This document shows positions 8,699 through 17,465 of a stretch of DNA of 39,294 bases, piece by piece (position 1 is the stretch's first letter; each line of letters opens with the position of its first letter). The stretch comes from an uncultured Collinsella sp. GTDB taxonomy: Bacteria > Actinomycetota > Coriobacteriia > Coriobacteriales > Coriobacteriaceae. Under the pieces are notes generated by a model. The model ran no database searches. It had not been told where the DNA came from and was given only the letters and a program-made list of their open reading frames with translations. The DNA lies in contig CALDWI010000003.1 of NCBI GenBank assembly GCA_937923795.1, forward strand, positions 1-39,294. The letters run 5' to 3'. Position numbers and translations under genes: made by a program.

Positions 8699-9499
8699 AT
8701 GGCAGCACGTGCGGACAAAGTTTCGCGTGTCGACCATGATGGAGTTACGTTGGTGGAGGGCGCGACATCCGATGTTCGCTTTGCCTTCACCGAGCGCGCC
8801 GGTGGCGTTTCCGAAGATGCGTACTCCTCACTCAACTTGGGCTCGCATGTTGGCGATGACCCCTTTGCTGTTCAAGAAAATCGTTGTCGTGCGCTCGAGG
8901 CTATGGGTGCCGCCGAGTGCGAGCACAACCTGCTCGTTCCCAATCAGGTCCATGGTGATCATATCGTTGCGGTGACCTCGAACGGCGCCGATGACCTTGA
9001 GGACGTTCGCGAGCAGATTGCCGAGGGCTGTGATGCCATCGTCTGCACGGCGCATAACGTGCCCGTGCTGCTCTGCTTTGCCGACTGCGTTCCCGTGGTG
9101 CTGGTGGCCCCCGGCGGATTTGCCGTGGTGCACTCCGGTTGGAAGGGCACGATTGCACGTATTTCCGCCAAGGCGTGCCAGGCGCTTTGCGATGCTGCCG
9201 GTTGCGATGCGAGCGACGTTTCCGCCTATATCGGCCCCCATATCTTGGGTGACGAATATGAGGTATCCCAGGAACTCATGGATCGCTTTGCCGCCGAGTT
9301 CTCATGCATCGATGCGAATACCTCTCGCATGCTTGATCTTTCCGCTGCCATTCGCGAGGCGCTGGTAGATGTCGGTGTCGACGCGGATAATATCGTGGAT
9401 ACCCAGCTTTCGACCGTGCGTCAGAACGACCGCTTTTATTCCTACCGTAACGAGGACGGCACCTGTGGGCGCCATGCTGCGATCGGCGTGATGCTATGA
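8699..9499 (+). CDS. pgeF: Peptidoglycan editing factor PgeF (YfiH/DUF152 family)
   Basis: This is a 266-residue member of the YfiH family, once annotated as polyphenol oxidase or laccase. In E. coli the protein hydrolyses misincorporated L-Ser on UDP-MurNAc and so keeps L-Ala at position 1 of the stem peptide. The zinc-site signature is visible: NQVHGD with His85, FADCVPV with Cys130, and VVHSGWKGT with His145; IGPHILGDEYEV follows. AGGAGG lies seven bases before ATG 8699. The place after ftsZ is the usual one in actinobacteria. Its TGA overlaps the pstS start (ATGA), so it is probably the first gene of the pst transcript here. The leader at 8550-8698 has a possible TTTGTAAACT -10 element at 8551 and a short GC hairpin near 8660. 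Confidence 0.9.
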   Translation: MAARADKVSRVDHDGVTLVEGATSDVRFAFTERAGGVSEDAYSSLNLGSHVGDDPFAVQENRCRALEAMGAAECEHNLLVPNQVHGDHIVAVTSNGADDLEDVREQIAEGCDAIVCTAHNVPVLLCFADCVPVVLVAPGGFAVVHSGWKGTIARISAKACQALCDAAGCDASDVSAYIGPHILGDEYEVSQELMDRFAAEFSCIDANTSRMLDLSAAIREALVDVGVDADNIVDTQLSTVRQNDRFYSYRNEDGTCGRHAAIGVML

Positions 9500-10332
9500 G
9501 AAAGATCGTATCGGTCCTGAGCGCCGCTGTGCTTACGCTTACGCTGTGCGCCTGTTCTTCGGGATCTTCTACCTCTTCCATTACCGTGGCCGGCTCCACG
9601 ACCTGCCTTCCTATCGCCGAGATTGCGGCCGAGGGCTTTAAGGAGGAGACCGGCATCGACGTGCTCGTTTCCGGTTTGGGTTCTTCCGCTGGGATCGAGG
9701 CCGTCAGCGCCGGCACGGCCGATATCGCCAGCTCCTCCCGTGGACTCAATGCCGACGAACAGGATCTGGGCCTGACTCCCATCGTCATTGCCCACGACGG
9801 TATTGCGGTCATCGTGAACGACGACAACCCCGTCGATAACCTCTCGACCGAGCAGCTCCGCGATATCTACGCCGGCAAGATTACCAATTGGAAAGAGGTC
9901 GGTGGCGAGGATCTGAGGATTCAGGTCATCAACCGAGACGAGGCGTCCGGTACGCGCGAGGCCTTCCGTACCATCGTGATGGATGGCACGCCGTTCGATC
10001 GCCGCTCGGCTGTTCTTTCGGGTACGGGCCAGGTGCGCGACGTGGTATCTCGTTCGCGTGGGGCCATCGGCTACATTTCGCTGGGCTTCGTCGATAGCCT
10101 CAACGCCAAGACCTCGGTCAAGGCTGTCTTGGTCAATCATGTTGAGGCGTCCGAGAAGACGGTCGCGAGTGGCGGCTATCCCATCTCGCGCGACCTTTAC
10201 TTCTTTGTGAAGGGTGCGCCTTCGCAGCAGGCGCAGGATTACATCGACTACGTGACGTCCGAAAAGATGGACAAGCAGATTCGCGAGGCGGGCTTTATTC
10301 CCGTCACCAACGACGAGAAGGGGAGTGAGTAG
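9496..10332 (+). CDS. pstS: Phosphate ABC transporter substrate-binding lipoprotein PstS
   Basis: PstS captures phosphate outside the membrane for the PstCAB importer. The N-terminus is a lipoprotein signal (MRKIVSV, a hydrophobic stretch, then LCAC with Cys20 as the expected lipidated residue). The mature part shows the phosphate-binding loops AGSTTCLPIAE, GLGSSAGIEAVSAGTADIASSSR and NRDEASGTREAF, typical of the shorter PstS of Gram-positives. It has 278 residues and overlaps pgeF by four bases. I see no recognisable Pho-type operator directly before it, in line with co-transcription from upstream. Confidence 0.93.
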   Translation: MRKIVSVLSAAVLTLTLCACSSGSSTSSITVAGSTTCLPIAEIAAEGFKEETGIDVLVSGLGSSAGIEAVSAGTADIASSSRGLNADEQDLGLTPIVIAHDGIAVIVNDDNPVDNLSTEQLRDIYAGKITNWKEVGGEDLRIQVINRDEASGTREAFRTIVMDGTPFDRRSAVLSGTGQVRDVVSRSRGAIGYISLGFVDSLNAKTSVKAVLVNHVEASEKTVASGGYPISRDLYFFVKGAPSQQAQDYIDYVTSEKMDKQIREAGFIPVTNDEKGSE

Positions 10333-10333
10333 C

Positions 10334-11260
10334 ATGGAAGCACAGGAAAACTCCCAGACTGAGCAGAATGCTCAGGCACCCAAGAAGCGCGAGCTGGCGC
10401 TCGTATCGCGCAGTACCTATATCAAGGAGAAGGCGCTGCAGTGGATCTTCTTTGCCTGCGCGTTCTTGGCGGTCGTTACCGTCATCCTGATTTTTGTCTT
10501 TACCACGTACTCGGCGCTGCCCGTCTTTACCGACATCGGTCTGGCGGACTTCTTTAGCTTTACGTGGGCGCCCTCTGAGGGCCACTACGGCATCATGTCG
10601 CTGCTTGCCGGCTCAGGTCTGGTGACCGTCGGTGCGCTCGCCATGGGCGTGCCGCTGGGCGTGGGTACGGCCGTTTACCTGGTCGAGATTGCCAGCAAGC
10701 GCGTGCGCAAGCTCATCAGCCCCGCCGTTGACCTGCTGGCGGGCATACCCTCCATCATCTACGGCTTTTTCGGCATGATCATCATCCGCCCGTTTATCGC
10801 ACAACTGACCGGCGGCCTTGGTTTTGGTGCGCTGACGGCGTGGTTCGTGCTTGCCATCATGATCGTTCCTACCATCACCACACTCACCATCGATGCCCTC
10901 AATTCCATTCCCATGGGCATTCGCGAGGCATCGTATGCCATGGGTGCTACTAAGTGGCAGACCATCTATAAGGTCGTGCTACCTGCCGCTAAGCTGGGTA
11001 TCGTGGATGCCATCGTGCTGGGTATGGGCCGTGCCATCGGAGAGACCATGGCCGTGCTCATGGTCGTGGGTAACGCCCCGGTTATTCCCGACAGCATTGC
11101 GAGCCCTATCTCGACGCTCACGAGCCAGATCGCGCTCGACATGAGCTATTCCTCGGGTCTGCATCGCTCGGCGCTGTTCGGCATGGGCGTGGTCCTGTTT
11201 ATCATCTCCGCCACGCTGGTGGGCATCGTCCGTCTGATTTCCAAGAAGAAGAGGGGGTAG
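10334..11260 (+). CDS. pstC: Phosphate ABC transporter permease PstC
   Basis: One of the two membrane subunits of the high-affinity phosphate importer. The N-terminus is a polar cytoplasmic stretch of about 35 residues, then about six membrane helices. The coupling EAA loop reads GIREASYAMGATKWQTIYKVVLP, and GRAIGETMAVLMVVGN and GIPSIIYGFFG are PstC/PstA family signatures. GGGGAG lies nine bases before ATG 10334; the in-frame GTG at 10325 directly abuts it and is less likely. The protein has 308 residues and begins one base after the pstS stop. Confidence 0.93.
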   Translation: MEAQENSQTEQNAQAPKKRELALVSRSTYIKEKALQWIFFACAFLAVVTVILIFVFTTYSALPVFTDIGLADFFSFTWAPSEGHYGIMSLLAGSGLVTVGALAMGVPLGVGTAVYLVEIASKRVRKLISPAVDLLAGIPSIIYGFFGMIIIRPFIAQLTGGLGFGALTAWFVLAIMIVPTITTLTIDALNSIPMGIREASYAMGATKWQTIYKVVLPAAKLGIVDAIVLGMGRAIGETMAVLMVVGNAPVIPDSIASPISTLTSQIALDMSYSSGLHRSALFGMGVVLFIISATLVGIVRLISKKKRG

Positions 11261-11263
11261 GCT

Positions 11264-12169
11264 ATGTCCGATTCCGTTGACACGACGGTCGATACGACCT
11301 CGTCGCGCGAGCGCATCAAGCGTGCCCTTTCCCACGGCAAGAAGGGCCGCATCAACAAGGACCTGTCCAACAAGATCATGCTTGGCGTGTTTCGTGCCGC
11401 TGCCTACATCACCACGCTGGTGCTGGTCGCTATCATCGCCTACGTGGTCATCAACGGCCTGCCACACATCTCGCTCGACTTTATCTTCGGTTGGCCCCAG
11501 GGCGTCAACGCCGAGGGCGGAATTTGGCCCACGATCGTCTCGACCGTCTACGTGACGGCGCTCGCCATGCTTATCTGCACGCCGATCGCTGTGCTGGCAG
11601 CCGTCTATCTGGCCGAGTACGCCAAGCAGGGCAAGGTCGTCGAGCTCATTCGCTACGCTGCTGACGCTTTGGCCTCGGTGCCCTCCATCGTTATGGGCCT
11701 GTTTGGCTACGCCTTGTTTGTCGAGGCCATGGGCCTGGGCCTTTCGATGGTCTCGGCCGCCCTGGCACTCGCGCTCTTGATGCTTCCCATCGTCATGCGT
11801 ACCACCGAAGAGGCCATTCGCGCCGTTCCGCGCTATATCCGCTGGGGCGCATATGGCCTGGGCGCCACCAAGTGGCAGGTTGTCTCCAAGATCGTGCTTC
11901 CTTCTGCCTTTGGCCGTATTGCCACGGGCATCGTTCTCGCCATCGGCCGTGCCATTGGCGAGACCGCGGTGGTGCTCTATACCATGGGGCAGGCCATCAA
12001 TCTACCTATTTCGCCGCTCGATTCCGGCCGCCCCATGACGGTTCACCTGTATCTGCTTGCCAACGACGGCATCAACATGAACGCAGCCTACGGCACCGCG
12101 CTCTTGCTGATGGTGATCATTCTGGCCTTCAACCTGTTTGCGCGCTTCCTGTCGCGCAAGCGTCGCTAG
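11264..12169 (+). CDS. pstA: Phosphate ABC transporter permease PstA
   Basis: The second membrane subunit of the Pst importer. It has a basic cytoplasmic N-terminus (about 40 residues) and about six membrane helices. The EAA-type loop reads AYGLGATKWQVVSKIVLPSAFGRI and is followed by GRAIGETAVVLYTMG. Length is 301 residues. It starts three bases after pstC, with GAGGGGG just upstream, and is followed 12 bases later by pstB, so all subunits are made from one message. Confidence 0.93.
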   Translation: MSDSVDTTVDTTSSRERIKRALSHGKKGRINKDLSNKIMLGVFRAAAYITTLVLVAIIAYVVINGLPHISLDFIFGWPQGVNAEGGIWPTIVSTVYVTALAMLICTPIAVLAAVYLAEYAKQGKVVELIRYAADALASVPSIVMGLFGYALFVEAMGLGLSMVSAALALALLMLPIVMRTTEEAIRAVPRYIRWGAYGLGATKWQVVSKIVLPSAFGRIATGIVLAIGRAIGETAVVLYTMGQAINLPISPLDSGRPMTVHLYLLANDGINMNAAYGTALLLMVIILAFNLFARFLSRKRR

Positions 12170-12181
12170 TTAAGGAGTCCC

Positions 12182-12985
<804 letters not shown>

Positions 12986-13036
12986 TCGGTGCGACTAGTC
13001 CCAAGCCGATCGGATCTGGTCCGGTGCGTATTCACT

Positions 13037-13057
13037 GTGCGGGCGGCATGACCGCAC
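13037..13057 (+). other. Short hairpin between pstB and phoU
   Basis: GTGCGG at 13037 pairs with CCGCAC at 13052 around a nine-base loop, with no T tract. It lies in the 92-base gap before phoU and may act as an RNA stabiliser or a weak attenuator that sets the PstB to PhoU ratio. Inference only. Confidence 0.4.
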
Positions 13058-13077
13058 CCAACTGATTGGAGTAAACC

Positions 13078-13935
13078 ATGCGCAAACTGTTTTCCCGTCA
13101 GCTCATCGAGGCCCGTCACGAGATGCTGAGCATCTACGAGGCCGTCGATCTGGCCCTCCACGATGCCGTGAAGGCCTATGTGACCGACGACCGCAAGCTC
13201 GCCACCAAGACCAAGAAGCGCACGCTTTCGATTGACGCACGCTGCGCCAACCTGGAGGCCGTCTGCTACAACCTGATTGCCACGCAGTCACCGGTCGCCT
13301 CCGACTTCCGCTTGCTGCAGACGATCATCTACGTCGACTTTAACCTGCAGCGCATGACCGATAAGGTTCGCCAGATTTGCCGCGCCACGCGTCATATGAT
13401 CAAGGCCGACATCTCGCTGCCCAAGGAGCTTGTCGGCACGGTCGAGGCCGAGGCTGAGGCCGTCTACCAGGTACTGGGCTCTTCGCTTTCTGCGCTCGTC
13501 ACCAACGACATGTCCATCATCTGCAACTTGGCCGTCGAGGACGAGCCAGTGCACGCCGCCTACGAGAAGTTCTTCCGCACCTTTAACCGCATGGACACGG
13601 GCGATTTTATGGACGACGACAGCAACTATGACGACCTGCGCCGCGCCATCATGGTATCGCGCTATCTCGATCGCATCGCCTCGATTTCCATCGATGCCGC
13701 CTGCCGTCTGACCTTCCTGTTGACCGGACAGCGTATGACTGCCGGTGATATCGCCTGCACTGATGAGGATGAGCTCGAGAGCATGCGCGTGCCTTCGGGC
13801 GAGGGTGTTATCATGAGGCCCGCCGTCGATGCACGCTACGTTGCCAAGGTGCCTGTTAACGAGGTCAGCGAGGGTCTTCGCTACCTGCTCGATCATCTTG
13901 AGGATGAGGACGATGGCGAGGACGACGAGGAGTAA
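13078..13935 (+). CDS. phoU: Phosphate signalling protein PhoU
   Basis: PhoU is a cytoplasmic helical protein that couples the Pst importer to the phosphate-sensing kinase. The paired PhoU repeats are visible: the first from about residue 5 (FSRQLIEARHEMLSIYEAVDLALHDAV) to ATQSPVASDFRLLQTIIYVDFNLQRM, the second around 120-215 (ELVGTVEAEAEAVYQVLG to RAIMVSRYLDRIASISIDA). A C-terminal extension of about 60 residues ends in an acidic run of Glu and Asp and takes the protein to 285 residues against a usual 215-240. TTGGAG lies seven bases before the ATG. It closes the pst operon. Confidence 0.9.
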   Translation: MRKLFSRQLIEARHEMLSIYEAVDLALHDAVKAYVTDDRKLATKTKKRTLSIDARCANLEAVCYNLIATQSPVASDFRLLQTIIYVDFNLQRMTDKVRQICRATRHMIKADISLPKELVGTVEAEAEAVYQVLGSSLSALVTNDMSIICNLAVEDEPVHAAYEKFFRTFNRMDTGDFMDDDSNYDDLRRAIMVSRYLDRIASISIDAACRLTFLLTGQRMTAGDIACTDEDELESMRVPSGEGVIMRPAVDARYVAKVPVNEVSEGLRYLLDHLEDEDDGEDDEE

Positions 13936-13972
13936 GTAACCCCGTTCGTCGAAAGATTGTAAATACCTAAGT

Positions 13973-14004
13973 GAGCGCGGCCTTGCACATGCGGGGCCGC
14001 GCTC
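13973..14004 (+). terminator. GC-rich hairpin after phoU
   Basis: GAGCGCGGCC pairs perfectly with GGCCGCGCTC around a 12-base loop, 38 bases after the phoU stop. Only TTGCGTT follows, so termination would be weak; some read-through into yggS is likely. Confidence 0.6.
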
Positions 14005-14054
14005 TTGCGTTAGCATGGGACTACTTGTTTGGCTGTCAGCGGAGGCTATTGGCA

Positions 14055-14792
14055 ATGGATAACTATTTGGACTTGATGCGCGCTCGCCGCGAGCAGATTC
14101 TGGAACGTTTTTATGCGGCGCTCGATCGCGCGGGCCGTCCCCACGACGCCGCGAGCCTCATTGCCGTGTCCAAGACCGTTGGTGTCGATGAGACCGTTGC
14201 CGCCATCCAGGCGGGGTATCGCCATTTTGCCGAGAACCGCCCGCAGGAGCTGGTTCGCAAGCTCACGGGTCTGGCGGAGCATCCGGAGCTGCCCGAGGTG
14301 CGCTTCGATATGATCGGCAACCTGCAGACCAATAAGATCAATGCGGTGCTGGGCTCAGCCGAGCTGATTCACTCGGTGGGTTCGCTGCATCTGGCGCAGG
14401 CGATCTCGAGCCGTGCTGTTCGCAAGATTGAGGCAGGCGAGCTCGTCGGCCCCCAGCGTGTGCTCATTGAGGTCAATGTGAGTGGTGAGGAGTCGAAGGG
14501 AGGCTTTTCACCCGATGAGATTCGCGCCGCCGCGGGTGAGCTTGCAGAACTTGAGGGAATTTGCGTACAGGGGCTTATGACTATGGCGCCCCGGGGGAAT
14601 AAGGATGTGGCACGCCGCACCTTTGCGGGGCTTCGTGAGCTGAGGGATGAGCTGGAGGCGGCGCATCCCGATTTGAACCTGCCTGAGCTTTCCTGCGGTA
14701 TGAGCGAGGACTTTGAGTCTGCCCTTGAGGAGGGCTCTACGCTCGTTCGCCTGGGCAGGGTAGTATTTAGCCCGGAGTTTGCAGTAAAATAA
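14055..14792 (+). CDS. yggS: PLP homeostasis protein, YggS/PLPBP family
   Basis: This family consists of TIM-barrel proteins that bind pyridoxal 5'-phosphate and influence vitamin B6 and amino-acid balance, without a known enzymatic reaction. LIAVSKT with Lys40 is the expected PLP lysine, HFAENRPQEL and FDMIGNLQTNK are family motifs, and ISMNxx-like VLIEVNVSGEESKGGF, QGLMTMAP and SCGMSEDFESAL complete the barrel. ATG 14055 has GGAGG nine bases upstream; an in-frame GTG at 13971 lies inside the terminator hairpin and was rejected. Length is 245 residues. Its place before sepF is the standard actinobacterial arrangement. Confidence 0.92.
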   Translation: MDNYLDLMRARREQILERFYAALDRAGRPHDAASLIAVSKTVGVDETVAAIQAGYRHFAENRPQELVRKLTGLAEHPELPEVRFDMIGNLQTNKINAVLGSAELIHSVGSLHLAQAISSRAVRKIEAGELVGPQRVLIEVNVSGEESKGGFSPDEIRAAAGELAELEGICVQGLMTMAPRGNKDVARRTFAGLRELRDELEAAHPDLNLPELSCGMSEDFESALEEGSTLVRLGRVVFSPEFAVK

Positions 14793-14852
14793 GGCTCTGA
14801 AGTGCGCACTGATTATCGGGGCGCCTGCACTAAACCGCGAGAGGACACAACC

Positions 14853-15575
14853 ATGGGCTTCCTTGACGAGATTAAAAATAAGATGCACCTGGGCGGCCAG
14901 CAGGGTTACGACCAGGGTTATGGCCAGGACGACGACTACGGCTACGATGACGGCTACGACGATGGCTATCAGGGCAACGGCTACAGTGGTGCTTCGGGCG
15001 AGGGCTTCTACACCCAAGACGAGCCGAGCAACGGCCTGCTTGGCCAGACGCGCCGCGGTGAAGCTGAGTCGGTTGCCGTGTATACGCGCTCCGGTCAGCT
15101 GGTCGGCGATGACTCCCGCCATGCCACGACGTATAACCCGCCTTCGCGCTCGCAGGACAGTGTTGCGAGCGGTTATCGTCCTGGTGCCTATGACACGCCG
15201 TCGAGCTACGCCGAGAATACCCGCGCCCGTGCCGCCGCTGCACCCGCGCCTGCACCGAGCGATGCCTCGGCCTATGCGAGCAATATCATCAACGCCACGC
15301 CGCAGCTGCCGGCCTATGTCCTGCGCCCCGAGAGCTATGACGACGTGGAGACCGTGGTGCGCCGCGTTCGCACCAAGCAGCCTGTCGCACTGATTTTTGT
15401 GGGCGTACGCACCGAAGTTGCCAAGCGCGTCTTGGACTTCTCTTACGGCTTTGCCTGCGGTCTGGGTGCCACGGTCAAGGAGGTGGGCGACCGCGTGTTC
15501 ATGGTGCTGCCCGCCGGTTGCGAGGTCAAAGATTCCGATCTCAAGAAGCTTCGTGCCGACGGCTACCTTAAGTAA
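14853..15575 (+). CDS. sepF: Cell division protein SepF
   Basis: SepF tethers FtsZ to the membrane. The first residues, MGFLDEIKNKMHLGG, form the expected membrane-binding amphipathic helix. A Gly/Tyr/Asp-rich, low-complexity linker covers about residues 15-140, and the compact SepF domain occupies about 150-238 (VLRPESYDDVETVVRRVRTKQPVALIF to VKEVGDRVFMVLPAG). ATG 14853 has AGAGGA seven bases upstream; an in-frame GTG at 14802 would add 17 unrelated residues. Length is 240 residues, with an unusually tyrosine- and glycine-rich linker. In the absence of ftsA this is probably the main Z-ring anchor. Confidence 0.93.
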   Translation: MGFLDEIKNKMHLGGQQGYDQGYGQDDDYGYDDGYDDGYQGNGYSGASGEGFYTQDEPSNGLLGQTRRGEAESVAVYTRSGQLVGDDSRHATTYNPPSRSQDSVASGYRPGAYDTPSSYAENTRARAAAAPAPAPSDASAYASNIINATPQLPAYVLRPESYDDVETVVRRVRTKQPVALIFVGVRTEVAKRVLDFSYGFACGLGATVKEVGDRVFMVLPAGCEVKDSDLKKLRADGYLK

Positions 15576-15596
15576 AGACAAGACGAGGAGATTCCC

Positions 15597-15878
15597 ATCA
15601 ACATCTACACTATCGTCCAGCTGGTCAACACGCTGTTCAACTTCTATTCCACGCTCATTGTCGTCTACTGCTTTATGACGTGGATTCCCATGAAGCAGGG
15701 TGGTTTGCTTCAGGATATTGCCGCGGTGCTTGATAGCGTGTGCGGTCCGTGGCTCAACCTGTTCCGTCGTTTCATCCCGCCGATGGGCGGTATCGATTTT
15801 TCGCCGGTCGTTGCGATTATTGCGTTGCAGTTGGTGCAGAGGCTGGTTCTGCAGCTTCTTATAGGTATACTCGTGTAG
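15597..15878 (+). CDS. YggT-family membrane protein with apparent ATC start codon
   Basis: The frame reads INIYTIVQLVNTLFNFYSTL and ends LLIGILV before TAG, giving 93 residues. Two hydrophobic segments (about 3-28 and 68-92) flank the family signature LFRRFIPPMGGIDFSPVVA, so the YggT assignment is solid; these small membrane proteins lie between sepF and divIVA in many Gram-positives. No ATG, GTG or TTG occurs between the sepF stop and this region; the next ATG (15675) would remove the first helix. GAGGAG at 15585-15590 lies exactly six bases before ATC 15597, where ATG would be expected. So initiation at ATC, a mutated start, or a base-calling error are the options. The frame is also the same as sepF, 21 bases past its stop, so stop-codon read-through is formally possible. 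Confidence 0.8.
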   Translation: MNIYTIVQLVNTLFNFYSTLIVVYCFMTWIPMKQGGLLQDIAAVLDSVCGPWLNLFRRFIPPMGGIDFSPVVAIIALQLVQRLVLQLLIGILV

Positions 15879-15939
15879 AACTGACTTAGTAACTTACGTC
15901 GGGCGTGTAGCGCCGAGGCGATGAAAAAGGAGACTTGTT

Positions 15940-16614
15940 ATGGCTATTACCCCTGCAGACATCCAGGCTCAGACTTTCTCTGAGGCCAAGCGTGGCTACG
16001 ATCCTGCTGAGGTCGACGTCTTCTTGGAGACGCTGTCCTCCGAGGTTGACGCTATGCTCGCTAAGATCGTCGACCTTAAGGGTCGTCTGACTGCTACCGA
16101 GCAGCAGCTTGCCGATGCGCAGGCTCAGCTTGCCCAGGCTCAGGATGCCACCGCCCAGGCCGTTCCTGCCGCCCCCGTGGCTGCTCCCGCCCCTGACTTC
16201 TCCGCTCAGGAGCGCCAGATTTCCGCTGCCCTGATCGCTGCCCAGCAGACCGCTGAGACCATCGTCAACGATGCCAACGAGAACGCTGAGCGTATCCGCA
16301 ACGAGGCTGACGCCAAGGCCCGCGAGGTTATCCGCCAGGCTCTGACCGAGAAGCAGGCCGAGCTCGAGGAGATCGATCGTCTCAAGGCTTCCCGTGAGGA
16401 GTTCAAGGCAGAGTATCTCAAGCTCATCCAGCACTTCATGGACGATGCCCAGAATTCCTTCCCGGCCGATCTGATGGCCTCCACGCCGGTCGGTTCTGCC
16501 GCTTCTCCTGCGGTGACTGTTCCCGCCGAGCCGCTGCCCGTCGCTGACCCGGTTGTCCCCGTGGCCGATCCCTTCGCCCCGATCGACAACTTTGCTGCCG
16601 ACGACCTGGACTAA
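15940..16614 (+). CDS. divIVA: DivIVA/Wag31-family polar scaffold protein
   Basis: DivIVA proteins bind curved membrane at poles and septa and organise cell-wall growth. The N-terminal lipid-binding domain (ITPADIQAQTFSEAKRGYDPAEVDVFLETLSSEVD, residues 3-37) is followed by two coiled-coil stretches (about 38-75 and 90-175) separated by an Ala/Pro-rich linker, and by a Pro/Val/Ala-rich, acidic tail. Length is 224 residues. AAGGAG lies upstream of the ATG. It is the last gene of the yggS-sepF-yggT-divIVA group and is closed by a strong terminator. Confidence 0.93.
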   Translation: MAITPADIQAQTFSEAKRGYDPAEVDVFLETLSSEVDAMLAKIVDLKGRLTATEQQLADAQAQLAQAQDATAQAVPAAPVAAPAPDFSAQERQISAALIAAQQTAETIVNDANENAERIRNEADAKAREVIRQALTEKQAELEEIDRLKASREEFKAEYLKLIQHFMDDAQNSFPADLMASTPVGSAASPAVTVPAEPLPVADPVVPVADPFAPIDNFAADDLD

Positions 16615-16640
16615 CATTCGGCCTACAATTTAGTGCCTAG

Positions 16641-16670
16641 AAAGGACCCGCAGCTTGCGGGTCCTTTTTT
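16641..16670 (+). terminator. Rho-independent terminator after divIVA
   Basis: A perfect 12-base stem (AAAGGACCCGCA with TGCGGGTCCTTT) around a three-base loop runs into a T tract, 26 bases after the divIVA stop. Confidence 0.95.
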
Positions 16671-16694
16671 ATGACTGTGCCGGGGTGCGTAACA

Positions 16695-16733
16695 TAAAAA
16701 ACCGAGCCCTGCACATAGTGGCGCAGAACTCGG
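16695..16733 (-). terminator. Rho-independent terminator for the nitroreductase gene
   Basis: Read on the minus strand, CCGAG and CTGC pair with GCAG and CTCGG across a ten-base loop with a small internal loop, then TTTTTTATG. It lies about 50 bases after the nitroreductase stop. Confidence 0.8.
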
Positions 16734-16780
16734 CGAACGGGTGAGCGGTAAAAGGTAGGTTTTAGGGTATGTGCCAAAAA

Positions 16781-17311
16781 CTACTTGAGGAGGAAGTCGG
16801 GGAGGGGAATGGTACGGGCCTCGCGATGCTCGGGATCGGCGATGTGGTCGGCAGGATAGCCACAGACGAGCATGTGATAGGGATAGACGCCCTCGGGCAG
16901 GTTGAACCGCTCCTGTGCCACCTCAGGCTTAAAATGGCACACCCAGCACGTTCCCAGACCCTGCTCGGTGGCCTCCATCATCATCTGATCGCACACGATG
17001 GACGTATCGATTTCACTGGAATTCATCTGGTCATACGGGCGCACCCAAGCATCATCGGTAACGCTGCAAATAAGGAAGACAAGCGGAGCCCCAAAGATAG
17101 ACCCATCACGAGCAAACCGAGGCTGACAAGCAGCAGCCTTCTCCAGAAGCTCAGGCGTATCCAACACCATCACACGGGTTGGATGATTATTACAAGCAGA
17201 AGGAGCAATACGCCCAGCCTCAACAATGGCATCCACCACAGCCTGCTCCACAGCCCGAGTCTCAAATTCACGACAAGAATACCGAGACCGAGCCAAATCC
17301 AAATACGCCAT
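16781..17311 (-). CDS. Nitroreductase-family FMN oxidoreductase
   Basis: A 176-residue flavoprotein of the nitroreductase fold; members use FMN and NAD(P)H to reduce nitro compounds, quinones or flavins as homodimers. SRYSCREFETRAV (FMN-phosphate loop), GRIAPSACNNHPTRVMVL and EQGLGTCWVCHF are the visible family motifs. The substrate cannot be told from sequence. The ATG at 17311 is preceded by GGAAGG six bases upstream; a TTG at 17326 is in frame but overlaps that site. The 5' part has an unusual third-position bias toward T and G on the coding strand, unlike the 3' half, and lies next to the composite repeat at 17396-17587. Confidence 0.88.
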   Translation of the reverse strand: MAYLDLARSRYSCREFETRAVEQAVVDAIVEAGRIAPSACNNHPTRVMVLDTPELLEKAAACQPRFARDGSIFGAPLVFLICSVTDDAWVRPYDQMNSSEIDTSIVCDQMMMEATEQGLGTCWVCHFKPEVAQERFNLPEGVYPYHMLVCGYPADHIADPEHREARTIPLPDFLLK

Positions 17312-17351
17312 AACCAAACCTTCCAAAATCAGCGAATCAATCCAAAGTAAA

Positions 17352-17465
17352 TCAAAAGGTACCCAAAGCTACGCTCAGCCAAACGCTCAGTGCAGCCCCA
17401 AAGTATCCAATCGGGCCCCAAGGCCCTGCCAACAAAAGCCCCATCGCTTTCAAAGTATCAGCCAT
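17352..17465 (-). CDS. Possible 37-residue hydrophobic small protein
   Basis: A short minus-strand ORF upstream of the nitroreductase, starting MADTLKAMGLLLAGPW and containing one stretch that could span a membrane (about residues 7-36). GGGAA lies only three bases before the ATG, which is poor spacing. It sits inside a compositionally skewed tract and within the composite repeat, so it may be a chance ORF. I do not recognise the sequence. Confidence 0.25.
   Translation of the reverse strand: MADTLKAMGLLLAGPWGPIGYFGAALSVWLSVALGTF

Noticed and set aside
15675..15878. yggT starting at ATG 15675
   Set aside because: This start removes the whole first membrane helix and has no ribosome site; the ATC at 15597 fits far better.
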